From positions 1 to 64,000 of the forward strand of contig CALNHX010007609.1 in assembly GCA_940337035.1 (NCBI GenBank): a DNA stretch of 64,000 nucleotides, read 5' to 3'. The DNA is from Agriotes lineatus. Lineage: Eukaryota; Arthropoda; Insecta; Coleoptera; Elateridae. The notes under the pieces were generated by a model. That model had not been told where the DNA came from and did no database searches. It saw only the letters and a program-made list of their open reading frames with translations. A program made the translations under genes and the position numbers. Position 1 is the stretch's first letter. Each line of letters starts with the position of its first letter. This document shows, one piece after another, positions 35,415 through 46,883 of this stretch.

Positions 35415-35666
35415 AGTATATTTGGCCGAAAGTAATGCGGTTTCAAGACAGGTATATATATAATGTGTATGCAAAATATCTTCTTCCTCCAACAAATAGT
35501 TTGTGAGCTATACCACCAACAGATGGACAGACAGACAGACAAACGACGGAATTGAGAAAACATGTTTTTAGTCATCTAGGGACCCTGAAACGTGTAGACT
35601 GTGTATATGCGAAGAAATCTCGGCAGGTGATTTTACCACGGTTACAATACTAAAAGGAAGTAAAAA
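35415..35666 (+). repeat. GGAAGTAAAAAG family, short type, copy 1
   Basis: Contains GAGCTATACCACCAACAGA, a CAGACAGACAGAC microsatellite, GGGACCCTGAAACGTG, AAATCTCGG and ends AAAAGGAAGTAAAAAG. It matches 38743-39017 block by block. Confidence 0.8.
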
Positions 35667-35669
35667 GCT

Positions 35670-37010
35670 AGAACATTGTAATGATTGGGACATATGCCCA
35701 AAATGAAGAGGCCTCCAACAACATTCTTCTTTCTGTGCCATGTTCGTTAGTGGAGTTGGCTATAATATTGGCTTCTAGCACTTTATTAATGGATGTCCTA
35801 GCTTAAGGCTTCAGGTTTTGTGCATTTTTCAGAGCCATATCCTAAACAAACACGGAAACTCGATCAAAGACTATTCGTAATATAATTCGTAGTTATAATA
35901 GTTTTACGGCTTTAATCTGAATTAAAATACATTTGAGAGCTGACAATATAAAGTCCAGTAGTTAATATAGTTCTCTAAATGAAACGTCAGAATTTAGGCG
36001 GCTAACACAGAAAATTTATATGGAGTCATAAAACAACGATTTTAATGAACTGTTCCAGTTATAGGTGCTATCGTCCACACATCCCACAACTAAAACAAGC
36101 ACGTTAGCTTACGAAATTGCCTGGCGCATTACTTTAAACAAGAAATATTATCAAGCACAAAGAAATTTATTAATATTGATAATGGATTTTAAACGACATT
36201 TAAAATTGTTTAATACAAAAGCAATAAATTCGACGCTAAATAATATTTTAATTGATAATAATGACTTACTAGGTTTATTGATTGACCATTAAATATATAA
36301 ATGAGAAAATGTATTAACCGCACGCCTACGTTCCTACTTCGGTCGCCTGTGAAGCATAAATTCAGTTAATTCTGGTCGCAAATGCTAATAAATTGCGGAA
36401 TTTAAAAATTAGTAAAATGTGTGCTGCAAGAATTACTTTAGTTAGATTGCTATCTGATAAATTTATATATTTCCTGCTGGCGTCTCGGCTTCTACACAAT
36501 TTTGTTTGCCTTTCTACGCAACGCTGACTGTTTGACAAGTTGCGAAGATTTAAAATTGCAGTTAATTGAAAAATAATTTCGAGCCGCGATACGTACACAA
36601 CTATTTATAAATTATACGGTTAATTTATTTTTATTACAGCGCATGCCTTTTTATTAGCACAACAAAGAGCTGCATAAAAACCTGAATTATCGAAGCAATA
36701 ACCGTTTGTTGCAGACTTTCAAAAAATTGCGTTACTTTAATTAATTGCATTTCAAAGAGATTGAAAGCGTTTCCTTAAATTTCAAAAAAATTTGAAAAGT
36801 AGAAAAACTATTTTGTTAAAGCAAAATTCCAAATAATTTAAGAAAACTCGAATTAGGGTTATAGAAAATCTCAAACAAAGGTAAATGTATGGTGTGTGAT
36901 GGATATCCAGTTAAGAGATAGCAATTCCAGGATTGAATGCCACAACCAGTTGAAACTCAGTACATGTAAACAGTATCAATCTAAATGAGATTAGAAACCC
37001 TAAAAACCGA
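35670..37010. other. Featureless AT-rich DNA
   Basis: Short chance frames only. Confidence 0.45.
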
Positions 37011-37016
37011 TGAAAA

Positions 37017-37462
37017 AGCTTGCAAAGGAATTTACCTATAACTACCCTCACCTGTGGGAGTTGTGACACTAAAAACTTGATAAGAAAATTATAGGTAAAA
37101 ATATCTTAACGTTCCTAATAACACTGAAGCAATAAAAGGAAACGCTTAGTAATGCAAATTAGATCAATTTAAAAATAAAAAACATTGCAAGCGGTGGGAT
37201 TCGAGCAATTTCAGCGCCTGCTAAAGCTATTTCAACGCTTGGCAGCAGGCCGCTCGCCACTTGCCCCTTGGTCCAGTTCTGCACGAAGAACTGCCTCTCA
37301 TCTGCACGATACGGCTGGATTATATGCAACACGCTTATTGCTGCCCATTTTTGTCTCTTTTGCAACATTTACCCTGTCCTGGGTCATATTTTCATCGAGG
37401 GTGAAGCCTATGTATAAATTATTACTTTTATCTCTTCCTCAGCTAAAGCAAAAATAAACATT
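37017..37462 (-). repeat. Composite tRNA-containing repeat, copy 4
   Basis: Well-preserved copy. On the minus strand GCCAAGCGTTGAAATAGC, GCAGGCGCTGAA and the B-box-like GCTCGAATCCCACCGC are visible at about 37188-37245. It ends in the shared block CTTCCTCAGCTAAAGCAAAA. Confidence 0.8.
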
Positions 37463-37487
37463 ATATTTTTTAAGGTTCACATTCCCT

Positions 37488-38437
37488 TGTTACGTGTAGA
37501 ATGCGCCGCTTGCCATAATTTCGAATTCGAAAGCTATTTTCCCGCGCATTGCACATTGGCATTTGGCCGTGACTTCTGGCGATAGGCTTTAATCTGGGAA
37601 AACCGTTGGCAGGCCGGAACTGGCTCTTCTTCGCTAGCAATTTCGAAGCGAGCAGTTCACTAAAAGTGCTATTCGCTAGTTCGGGGATGCTTATATAGAG
37701 TTATTTGGTTGGTTTGAATAACTGGAGTTATGGAAGCCCTCACGTCTTCGTGGATTGAAGCCCTGGAACTTGATTAAGGACGATTGTTTCCTTCGCTGTT
37801 AGCACACTCGAGCTGTTCTCTTCTGAGCCCAAAAACCACCTGGGGTAAGTAACTATTTCGCGCTAGGAATCCTGTCCATGCTTGTTCTATTAGAACCTTC
37901 TTTTTCCCTCTTACAGCAAGCCGTGCTGGACAAAATCTACGGAGCAAGTCGTAATAGGCAGACTTGTGTTACTCGTTTTGGAATTCGTTCTGGGCTTTTG
38001 GGCCACGTGCAGCAGGTCTTACGAGGCGTTTTGTCGAGCCTCCACGGAACCGCTTTCTCTTGTCGCCAGCGCTTAGTTAGGGCACAAGAAGGATCCGCAT
38101 TGTGGGGTGTATTTAGCCCCGAGGTTTGGCATCTTGATCCCGCTGGAGCGGCGCTGTTTGCCGTCCAAAACTGCCACCGTCGACCGTAGGAACTTCTCGA
38201 CCGAAACCGAGATACGCATACAGCGACTGCCAGAACAGAGCCCCAAATCTGTAGCTGCTAGTAGCTGGCGAGGTGTTTTAAACCGCTGTTATGCCAGGAA
38301 CTGTAAGTACAATTAGTGCATGTAGTAGTAATCGAGGGCGTTCCTCACATTCCATTTTATGCTAGCTATAAGTTATTCATTGTAAAAATTGTATTGTGAT
38401 TTTGCATGAAATTAAACGATTTCAAATTATCAATATA
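37488..38437 (+). promoter_or_regulatory. LTR-like or promoter block with splice signals
   Basis: The block is much more GC- and CpG-rich than its surroundings and starts TGTTACG, common at the start of Ty3/gypsy LTRs. A TATA box (CTTATATAGA) lies near 37690. GGGGTAAGTAA gives a donor at 37845, and a pyrimidine tract with TTACAG an acceptor at 37915-37916, defining a 72-bp intron. A second donor CTGTAAGTAC is at 38303. ATTAAA stands near 38410. It could be a solo or 5' LTR with leader intron, or the promoter and first exons of an unknown transcript. The frames in the second exon are unrecognised. Confidence 0.45.
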
Positions 38438-38742
38438 CAGAGTGTATTAGCTACGGTTTGAATGCCTTTATTGAAGCTATCTTTCAGGAAGTGTTGCTTT
38501 ACTAGGTATAGAGTTTACAATTTCTCATTAGTTCACCGGGGTGCATTTGTCGTCATCTTCAAAAATGGTGGGCTTTTTATAATTAATACTCTACCGATTT
38601 ATTTCTATTGTTATTCACTACACTGCCTCCAACCGCTGAGACGACGGCCGGCAAGTTGCATCCAAGTGTACCTAATTTGTTTTTATGTTGCTTTGAAAGA
38701 TTTCCCAGAATCTAAATTATTAAAAAGGCCTAACACCCTCTA

Positions 38743-39017
38743 TATTTGACTGAAATTATATTCAGTTTCGAGGCAGGCAGAAATTTTATCCGCATGCAGA
38801 ATTTCGACTGCCTTCAAAAAATAGTTTTGAGCTATACCGCCAACAGACGGACGGACAGACAGTAGAGCAGACAGACAGAGAGGCAGACAGAAAACGAAAT
38901 TGAAAAAATATGTTTTCATCAGCTAGGGACCCTGAGACATGAACATCTGAAGAAGTCTCGGAAGGTAATTTTGTTATAATGACAATACACGTCTTTTAGA
39001 CAAAGGAAGTAAAAAGG
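38743..39017 (+). repeat. GGAAGTAAAAAG family, short type, copy 2
   Basis: GAGCTATACCGCCAACAGAC, the CAGACAGAC microsatellite, GGGACCCTGAGACATGA, AGTCTCGGAAGG and the end CAAAGGAAGTAAAAAG match copy 1. Confidence 0.8.
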
Positions 39018-39129
39018 AAAGGCATCAGGACAAAATAAAGTAATAACAAAAAATCTAAAACAAGAAGGAGACAATAGACGATGTGGTGAAAAATCTAAAT
39101 CTTTGTTTGAAACCGATATGTTGTTCTTA

Positions 39130-39640
39130 TATAGAATAAAGGAGATCCAGGCTATCTCGAAAATTATCGGTCGATAAATTTTATTGCCTCAAGTACTGGT
39201 ATGTAAACTTTTCTTAAGGACCTTATCATACCAACTGGACCATAAATTGGAACACACCAAAGAAATAACCAGAATTAACAGATGGCTTCACCACCACAGA
39301 ACGCAGAAAGATACTTCAAAAAGCTTCTGACAAGGTAAAGAGGTGGACAATTAATCAAGTATTAAAAATATAAGAACATATTGTAGATACACACAAGTAA
39401 TGTCAAAAATGTATGATCGTGCAACAGTTACGGCCAAATGCAAGAAACAATAAATACAATTCGAACTGACAGAGATATAAGATGTGGAGATGCCATAATA
39501 TATCCTTGAGTGTTCGTATCCGCACTAGAAGACGTCTTTAAAGGCTCAAATAGGAGAACGAATGACAATCACAGAAGAGAAAGACTGAGCAAGCTGGATT
39601 CGCTGACGATATCATAACAGAGAATAGTGAAATAGTATCG
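39130..39640 (+). pseudogene. LINE reverse transcriptase relic
   Basis: The residues KGDPGYLENYRSINFIAS mark the RT start; after a gap follow DRATVTAKC, FVSALEDVFKG and GFADDIITENSE, the last holding the catalytic ADD. The pieces lie in different frames with stops. The wording (SALEDVFK, FADDI) is that of insect L1- or RTE-like LINEs. Inactive. Confidence 0.7.
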
Positions 39641-40680
39641 TGTGTTAAAAAAAAACTCATTCGCAGCATGCCACGATCAAATTGAAGTTTGCCATAACTT
39701 GATACATACCCATTAAAGCAAATGAACTACCATAATTCAGAGACCACTAAATTACATCTTGATCTTGAACTATTTTCCTAAAAATATGCAAAACACTTAA
39801 TAAAAACAACTTTTAGTGACTGTTATCATTAATACACTCGTTGTTGTTGCTTAAATGCCATCTTATTTACATGTTTGCTTGATACAAGTAAACTTAATTT
39901 AATGTAAAATTGCCTGTCACAGTTTTCATAAACAAAATGCAATCTGACATTCGCCTACAGACTTAAGTTAAGACATGATGATTTTTGATCTTTCTTTCCA
40001 AGGACTGCTTTAAATGAGTTTTTTTAGAACACCCGGTATATTACGTTACAAAATCGCTAAGTGCCTTACAACAGGCAGAGAAAATATTAGGTAAGCGAGG
40101 CCCAATGGGCCGAGTTTTGCTATTTTTTGAGGACTCTTCCAGTAAGAAACTAATAATCGAGTCTCTCACTTTTTGCGCTATCAACTAGTAAAAATAAAAA
40201 TACCGTTGAATATTACAGATATTGTTTCCTAAATAAAGTGCATGATTTTGTTTCTATAGTAAGAAAATACAAAACTATTTTCTATAACGGTCCTATTACC
40301 ATTTTATTCACAACGGGCCTGCTATTTTGTTCTTGTCATACCAACCGATAGAGATACAGGAAATTGACTTTTTCGTCACAGATAACAGACCTGAAAACAA
40401 ATAAAAATAAGTTGGTAGCACAAAAAAGAAATATCTACATCAGAGACCCCCAGAGATCACTAAGGACAATACGTAGGCTTAGAAATAAAATCACAAACAC
40501 AAAAAAACAGCAATACCTTTATCAACCCCGGATAGACACAATAATCATAAAAAGTGACGAAACTAGAAGTGAACCGAAAGGAAAGGGCGAAATGGGAGAT
40601 GCATATATTCAACAATGTGTAAAATACAGATGAAAGAACAGATACAGTTGCTAACATGACAACAAACGATATCTATATCA
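39641..40680. other. No gene; possible transposon end motif
   Basis: GAACACCCGGTATATTA at about 40026-40044 is the inverse of TATACCGGGTGTTC in copy A at 13141. GAGGCCCAATGGGCCGAG near 40098 is a small GC-rich palindrome. A frame of 89 codons at 40364 has no recognised motif. Confidence 0.4.
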
Positions 40681-40681
40681 A

Positions 40682-41263
40682 TAAAAATCTGGTGTGATAC
40701 ACGCACACAACTTCCTTTTACAGTGATCTTATAATTAGCCAAAAATATGATATTTAATTTTTAAACGTTTGTAAAAAAATTTCAAAAAGTACAAATTCTA
40801 CAGAAACCGTACAAAATAGAGCGTTAGTTCAAAAGACACATTTTCTCGAAAATTTTAGCTGAAATCAAAATTTAAAAAAAAGAAAACCATTTTAGAGGTA
40901 TTCAAGTGGAAAATCACCTATCTCACATCAATACACATTCAAAATGTAATAAAACTGTAAACTTTTTGAAAAAATAAAAAAAACTGAAAAATTACCAGAC
41001 TAAACACCATGCTTCGGGTATACGATTTTCTTCAAAAGCTTGCTGTCGTATCTAGATAGTACACAAAACTTATATGTGAAGAACTCCATACCCCTTTTCG
41101 TTTTTGAGATATTCTGTTCACAGACACACAGGCAGACAGACCAATGAACAAAAACATGTTTTTTGGGGTCAGGGGACTCTAAAACTTAAAGATCTGTTGA
41201 AAACTCAATTTCGAATTTTTGTGGTGAATCCAATACTTCCTTTATCGTAAAAGGAAGTAAAAA
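40682..41263. repeat. Dispersed repeat, GGAAGTAAAAAG family, copy B
   Basis: Matches 12944-13612 from AAAATCTGGTGTGATACACG to the end GTAAAAGGAAGTAAAAAT. ACTTCCTTTTACAG near the left end is inverse to GTAAAAGGAAGT at the right end. Confidence 0.85.
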
Positions 41264-41599
41264 TCAATTGCCGAATGTATGTCACATCATCACTGGAGAA
41301 CGGATCTACCACTTTGGATCATTTTTTGTTGTTCTGTTCAGAATTGTCATTCTCATTGTAGGAAAGAACATTTTGGGAAAATCTACCGGAAAATTCGGAA
41401 TTTCAAAAAGATGTATTTGTATGGTATTTTGTATGTTTTAGTTTCTGAATTCCTTTTTGAAAAGAAAAATGGGAAAATCGGAGTGTAAAACCCGGAAAAT
41501 TCGAAAAATTAGGAAAAATCGATATTTTTTCAGGGTGGAAAAAACGGAATAGAACAATGGAAAAGTCAAGTTTCAAAACATACACGCATAGGTTCACGT

Positions 41600-42000
41600 C
41601 ATATTATGCCCGGGCAACGCCGCGTAGGTCACAGCTATGATGTATACAAGGAATGAGGAAGAATATTTCGAAATTCAACCCCTAAAGGGGTAAAATGAGG
41701 GTTCCAATTTTGTATGGAAAAATAATATTAAATAGACATTTCGACTTGAAACAGCGTAAGAGTACTCCTAAAAACAAATAAGCAAACGCGTATTTCGTGA
41801 TTTTTCGAAATGATCCCCTTAGGGTAGGGGGTGAAATAGGGTAAATAAGCCTAAAAATCGATATGGGTATCGTTATTGAGGTTTTTTGAGACGTTGATTG
41901 CGAAAATGTATTTTTAAGTCTAAGACGACGGTGGACATGACATAAAATTAAAGCTCTATAGTGGTGAAACGGGGTTTCAGAGATAAATTATTTTTGGGCT
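41600..42000. repeat. Dispersed repeat with GCCCGGGCAACGCCGCG
   Basis: GCCCGGGCAACGCCGCGTAG with GTCACAGCTA, followed by AACCCCTAAAGGGGTAAAAT and TTTGTATGG, is a wording I know from dispersed insect repeats. It has no coding capacity. Its borders are not clear. Confidence 0.45.
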
Positions 42001-42289
42001 AGTATTTAATAAAACTAATCACTGTAACTTATTTACTATACGGCAACCAAGTCACTGAGGTTATTGCTGTTATAGTTCTAACATGTGAGCAAACGAAAAT
42101 GAAATCAAGCTTGGCTTTGAAAATGGAAACATATGTCGATTATTAGTTCACATTATGTTGAAGTTCTAGAATGAAGTATATATACAAAATTTAAAATTTT
42201 ATTTGAAAATTAACATAAAAACCAACACAAACGATATTACATTTTCTACATCAATAATTACGTATTAAGTAATAAGAACTGCTGAAAGT

Positions 42290-42985
42290 GTTCGCCATTG
42301 CAATTTAAACATAAATTTACTCACCGTTTCATGTTCTCTCAAACTCGCTGTAGCACAGGTGCATCAATAGTTCACATTATGCAGTAATTCTCATTTTTAA
42401 ATCATCCAAAGTATATACTGGAGTTTTAAAAACAAGGTTTTTTAAATGTGGAAACAGGAAAAAATCTAAACATGTCAAGTCGCACAAACGGGGTGGCCAA
42501 AGGTCTTTGCTAATAACCCTACCATCATAAAATTGTGCCAAATAATTGAGCGTTGTTTGGCCAGTATGCAGAGTTGCTCAATCTTGTTGGTAGTAGCCTT
42601 CCTGCAATTCGTCGTCATGTAACTGATTGATAAATGGTTCGAGAATATCATTCTGGTATCTATCTGCATTCAAAGCCCCGTAAAAAAATTAGCCCAATAA
42701 TTCTTCTTCTGGACATTGCAACACAAATTCCTACATTTAGAGGATGTAAACTCGACTCGACGATACCTATAATGAAGATTATCACTACTCCATAAACCCA
42801 TATTCTGGGAATTCACGTAGCCAGTAAGATGAAACCACGATTTATCCGTAAAAAATGTCTTATCAAGAATGCCATTGTTTTAGAGATGGTTTAAAAACCA
42901 ATTGCAGTAACATCTCCTTTTATTATAATCAGGAAGAAGTAGTTCTTGATACACATCTGCTTTATATGGATGCATTTCCAAATCT
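42290..42985 (-). pseudogene. Mariner-like DDE transposase relic
   Basis: Read leftward from 42985: MHPYKADVYQELL, then the first catalytic region TFFTDKSWFHLTGYVNSQN (Asp in TDKSW), GLWSSDN, NADRYQNDILEPFI, the second Asp region as YYQQD, LHTGQTTLNYL, and the third region PPRLCDLTCLDFFLFPHLKN (Asp in LDFF). The frames shift several times and stops are present. The family is the insect transposase group with DUF4817-type N-terminus. The N-terminal part is cut off at 42985 by two repeat fragments. Confidence 0.8.
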
Positions 42986-42986
42986 T

Positions 42987-43108
42987 TTTACTTCCCTTGT
43001 CTGAAAGACGAAGGAAGTATTGTAATCACGAAAAAATCACCTTCCGAGATTTTTTCAGATCTTCACGTTTCAGGGTCTCTAGATGATTAATGTATTGGAA
43101 ACGTGAAG
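42987..43108 (-). repeat. GGAAGTAAAAAG family, partial copy 3
   Basis: The minus strand reads GAGACCCTGAAACGTGAAGA, AAATCTCGGAAGG and ends GGGAAGTAAAAAG, like copies at 35415 and 38743. Confidence 0.75.
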
Positions 43109-43204
43109 ATATTTTTACTCCTAACTTAATTTGATTTTTAAAATTATTTAGTGTCACAATGTCGACGAGGGAAGTTCTGGGTAAAGCCTTTTACAGTTAA
43201 TCTG
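43098..43204 (-). repeat. Composite tRNA-containing repeat, fragment
   Basis: On the minus strand GGCTTTAC, AACTTCCCTCG and GTGACACTAAATAATTTT match one end of copies 1-4. Its order within the copies is inverted with respect to them in this window (others read on the plus strand). It abuts the previous repeat. Confidence 0.7.
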
Positions 43205-43229
43205 TTGGTTTCGGCTCTAACTTCTGCCA

Positions 43230-44740
43230 GAGAGAAAATATTTATATACAGCCATTTGACATGGTACTCCTAAGTCCAAAAAATTTTCAATTTCAGTATC
43301 TGTGTATCGTCTTTCACCTTCAATCGTACAAAATATTTTCAATAGTAGGTTGCAAATCTATTTCCTTTCTCGTCGGTGGACCGAGCTTATTTATCAATTA
43401 TTGGTATTAGAATTTGAGACCTTTTTAACTTTTCAATTGTATTCCATAGTGTATCACAGTTAAATACGTTGGTAAGATTCTGTTCGAAAGGGCTGTGTAA
43501 CAAGTTTGACTTGGATCGTGTGAGTGCGTTCAGAATAGCATTTCAGTATACCGCCGATTCGTAGATCTCTGTGCATAATTGTTTGCTGTTATATGTTTAT
43601 GATTAGTTAAGTGCCCACTATGAGCTGTAAACGCGCACCAATGTGTTTTGTGAATATTGCGCAAAAGTTCCGGGAAAAACACCATGAGTCTTGGGAGAAG
43701 CTGGATTGCCATGGCCGAGTGAAGATGCTTGGTTCGTAGGCACAAGTGAACTCCGCGCGATCTAGTTTTGATGATGGCCGATACGCAGTACGGAGATGCC
43801 GAAGTATTGTAGATATTGTAGTTTGGCGATTTGGAACCAAAACGCCAACGAAAAAACCCTCTGTCATCCAATAACGCAATAGCGAAAGCATCGCCGTGGA
43901 GAGCTGAGGGAGTCCAAGTTCGGGTATGTCGCAACTGGTATTCGTTAGTCATCACTATAGGTGGGCAATTTTATATTGTAATTATCAACGCAAAAGTCGC
44001 CATAGACGCCGGCATTAAGTGAGTTATAGCTTGCCAAGGGGCGTAAGCGCGCGCTTTTTTGTGTTTGGTGATGATGCTAATGTTATGGTTCCGAATATAC
44101 TGCTCTTGAATATCTACATGTTAGGGACAACTGTTGGAGGTATACCTTAAATATGTTTAACATAAATGCGTAGTAGGAAACACTTTTTACGTGTAGATGA
44201 ACATTATTTTTATTTTTCGTTAGAGATCTAACATGGGAAATCATTTTTGTATGATTTATAGTTACTTACTTCATTAATTCTTGGTAAACAGATATAAACA
44301 AAAACATTTCACGGCAATTCATATATATTTTTGAAAAGTGCATATTTTTAGATGGCCGAGTTTGGTGGTTATCGCCATCTATTTACCTATGGCCATGTTT
44401 GTGTAGTTATCAGTCGATATAAATGTGCATTAGAAACAGTTTCGGCAAGTAATTTAACATTATTACGTTTATAAATGTAGGGTAAAGTGGGCACCCTCTT
44501 CGTGGTTAGTTTTTACGCCAGTATTATTTATCATTGTTTGTTTAGCAGGCAATATTTCTTTGTCCGGCATTGGTATACAATGTGTCTCGCGACTCGACAG
44601 ACATATTTTAAGGATATATTCGGTGTACAATTTCAAGTCGAAAATACCTCAAACATATATGTACAAAAATGAATATTACGGGAAGTATCGGTGATATTAG
44701 TTGTAACAGAACAAACAGATTAAATTCACATTATGTTTTA
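43230..44740. other. Unassigned DNA with one long unrecognised frame
   Basis: A 141-codon minus frame (43955-43530) and overlapping frames lie in a GC-richer patch; none resembles a known family. It may be a decayed repeat or an LTR. The rest is AT-rich and empty. Confidence 0.3.
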
Positions 44741-44745
44741 ATAGA

Positions 44746-45120
44746 AGCCGCGTGCCGCAGTTGGGTAGGCGCTCTGCTTGCATTAAGCAAGTCCTCGGTT
44801 CGAATCCCACGGGGACTGGAATTTTTCCGCAGCCTTGGCGATTGGAATCGTGCTCGGTGAGTCTATTCACAGTTGGGCACCAAATTAACTGTGCTCTACT
44901 CATAACCACAGACCTAAGAGATAGAGTAACAAGGTCAACACATTACCATGACACACCTCTCACACAATGGTTGCTACGCAAGCACAAAAGGCGCCCTCTA
45001 ACTTTGTATCCCAAATCCGTGAGGAGTTGAGCATTGCACTGCCAGATGCAAGCGCATAAAGCACCAGCTTCTACACCGCAAGGTAAAATGGGGTTATCGA
45101 TAATACATACATACATACAC
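44746..45120 (+). repeat. tRNA-headed SINE
   Basis: The head has GCCGCAGTTGGGTAGGCGC (A box) and GGTTCGAATCCC (B box) in tRNA spacing, between 44746 and 44820. A unique body of about 270 bp follows with CACACCTCTCACACAATGG, and the element ends in a (CATA)n tail at about 45103-45118. The layout is that of a pol III SINE. The frames crossing it are chance. Confidence 0.75.
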
Positions 45121-45164
45121 ATCATGTTTTATTAATTATAAAATATTTAACACAAACATAGATA

Positions 45165-45425
45165 CGGTAATTGCTCAAAATGTCCTTCCACTGCATGAAT
45201 ACACTTTCTAGTTCTCTTCATAGCTGAAAACGTAGCTTTTTGAAGAGTAGCGGGTCGGATCGCATGGATGTAGCTGCAGCTATAATTTTATAAATTAATT
45301 CATCTGTTTTTGGATAGTTTTGCATAAACCCTTTATGTGTCCCCAAAGATAATAGTCGAGAGGTGTTAGGTCTGGTGACCTCGGTGGCTAGAGAACTGGA
45401 CCTCTTCTTTCAATTTTTTGGCCCA
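45165..45425 (-). pseudogene. Mariner-like DDE transposase C-terminal relic
   Basis: The minus strand reads PPRSPDLTPLDYYLWGHIKG-like sequence (third catalytic Asp in LDYY, residues split across two frames), then AIRPATLQKATFSAM, CIHAVEGHFEQL. This is the C-terminus of the same transposase group as 42290-42985, but a separate copy. The N-terminal two thirds are missing. The SINE lies just beyond its 3' end. Confidence 0.75.
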
Positions 45426-45429
45426 CTAA

Positions 45430-46880
45430 GATCTATTTTGTGAAAAATTAATCTCTTATTAATTCCCTTAATATTGACTTTTGGACATGTGTATAAACAA
45501 ATTGGAATTTATTTGAGATTCTTGGAGTTAATCTTTTCAGCTTAGTATGAGTCTGGGTTAAATACTGAGTTCATGCAACAGGGACTTTCCTTAACTACGA
45601 CTGAGGTAAAGTAAGAGAGATCTCATTGTTATTGAGCGAACTAGTAACAAGAAAAAGTAAGTAATTAATATAAACGTAGCGTAGTAGGCATCCAGTTATA
45701 GCTGATTTGTCAATATTCGCCCTAGTTACCTGGTTAATTTGTTATGATAAGGCTCATCAATGGCATTGTATAATTTATGTCATATTCGTCAAGCTCGATG
45801 TTTTTTGTTATGTAAAGCAAATTATGGTGTCTACTACAGGTGTTTGTACCAAGTGTCTTGCATTAATTGAATAATGTTTACTAAATTACGGAACTAGTTT
45901 AGAACAGTGGGTATGGATAGTTTGAGTACGAGCAGTAGCGGTTACTTGAACAACCATACGAGAGAAAATAAAGTAGCTAAGATGGTGCAATAATAAAGCA
46001 AATAATTTCCAGGTTGAAAGCGTTTTTAAGCAAAAGTTGTTGCTATGCAATAATAGCTGCTGTGCTGTAAAGTACCAATTACTAATGATTTTTAATGTAG
46101 AAAAATAGTTCATTGTTCACATGTAAATAACACATTCATACACAGTTCACCTCCACCGTAACTACGATTTTTCAGTTAGTCAGTGTTTTAACACACCCCA
46201 GTGGGGTAAAATGACTATAAAATTTTTAGCTTTCAGAGACCCTTAAAGTAAAATGTTGCTTTGTAGTAATAAATGTTATTTTCAGAAATGCTAGTTACGT
46301 AATTTCTGTGCCAATTTAGTTTTGAAGAAACAAAGCCTCAATTGCAAAATTTACTGAAAGCAGCTTGCTTGATGGCAATGGCAGTCTTGATATTCGAAAA
46401 CAAAATCTCGAATTTATAGAAAATATTTAAAAATATTGCTATGGCCTCGTATTTGTTTATTAATTCGCTTTTGGGGTTGTTTATAAAATTAATTTAGACT
46501 GATTAAAATATGTTGTCTTGTATTTTTATTTACTTGATCCAAAATAAATGGTAGTATGCCCTTTAAGTATTTTATTTATCTGCAATTTATTATCAAAACG
46601 CTATCTCAGTAGAATAATTAACTCTATTCCCAGGGGTGCACTCCTAATAGATTGTAATTTTTACTTGATCTGGTGCGCCACTGTACACCTGAATTAGTTC
46701 TAATACATAGTAGTTATTGTATGCAATATGTCAAAACCTACAAAATGGTTCGTATCGTGCAGTCAGCGTTGTTGACCTTAAAATAATCAAAATTGTGAAC
46801 ATTTGCAGAGGTATTTATTCAAATCGTAGCGCTTTGGCGGTTATTATTATCATTTGTTTTAGGCATTAATTTGTTACATG
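45430..46880. other. Featureless AT-rich DNA
   Basis: No feature supported. Confidence 0.45.
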
Positions 46881-46883
46881 ACG

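Noticed and set aside
41279..41488. A 69-codon frame
   Set aside because: AT-rich chance frame without motif, next to the end of copy B.
44746..44820. A functional tRNA gene
   Set aside because: A and B boxes are present but it continues into a SINE body with a simple tail and no clean cloverleaf could be drawn.
44752..45030. A 92-codon frame over the tRNA-like head
   Set aside because: It lies in a SINE; pol III elements do not encode protein.
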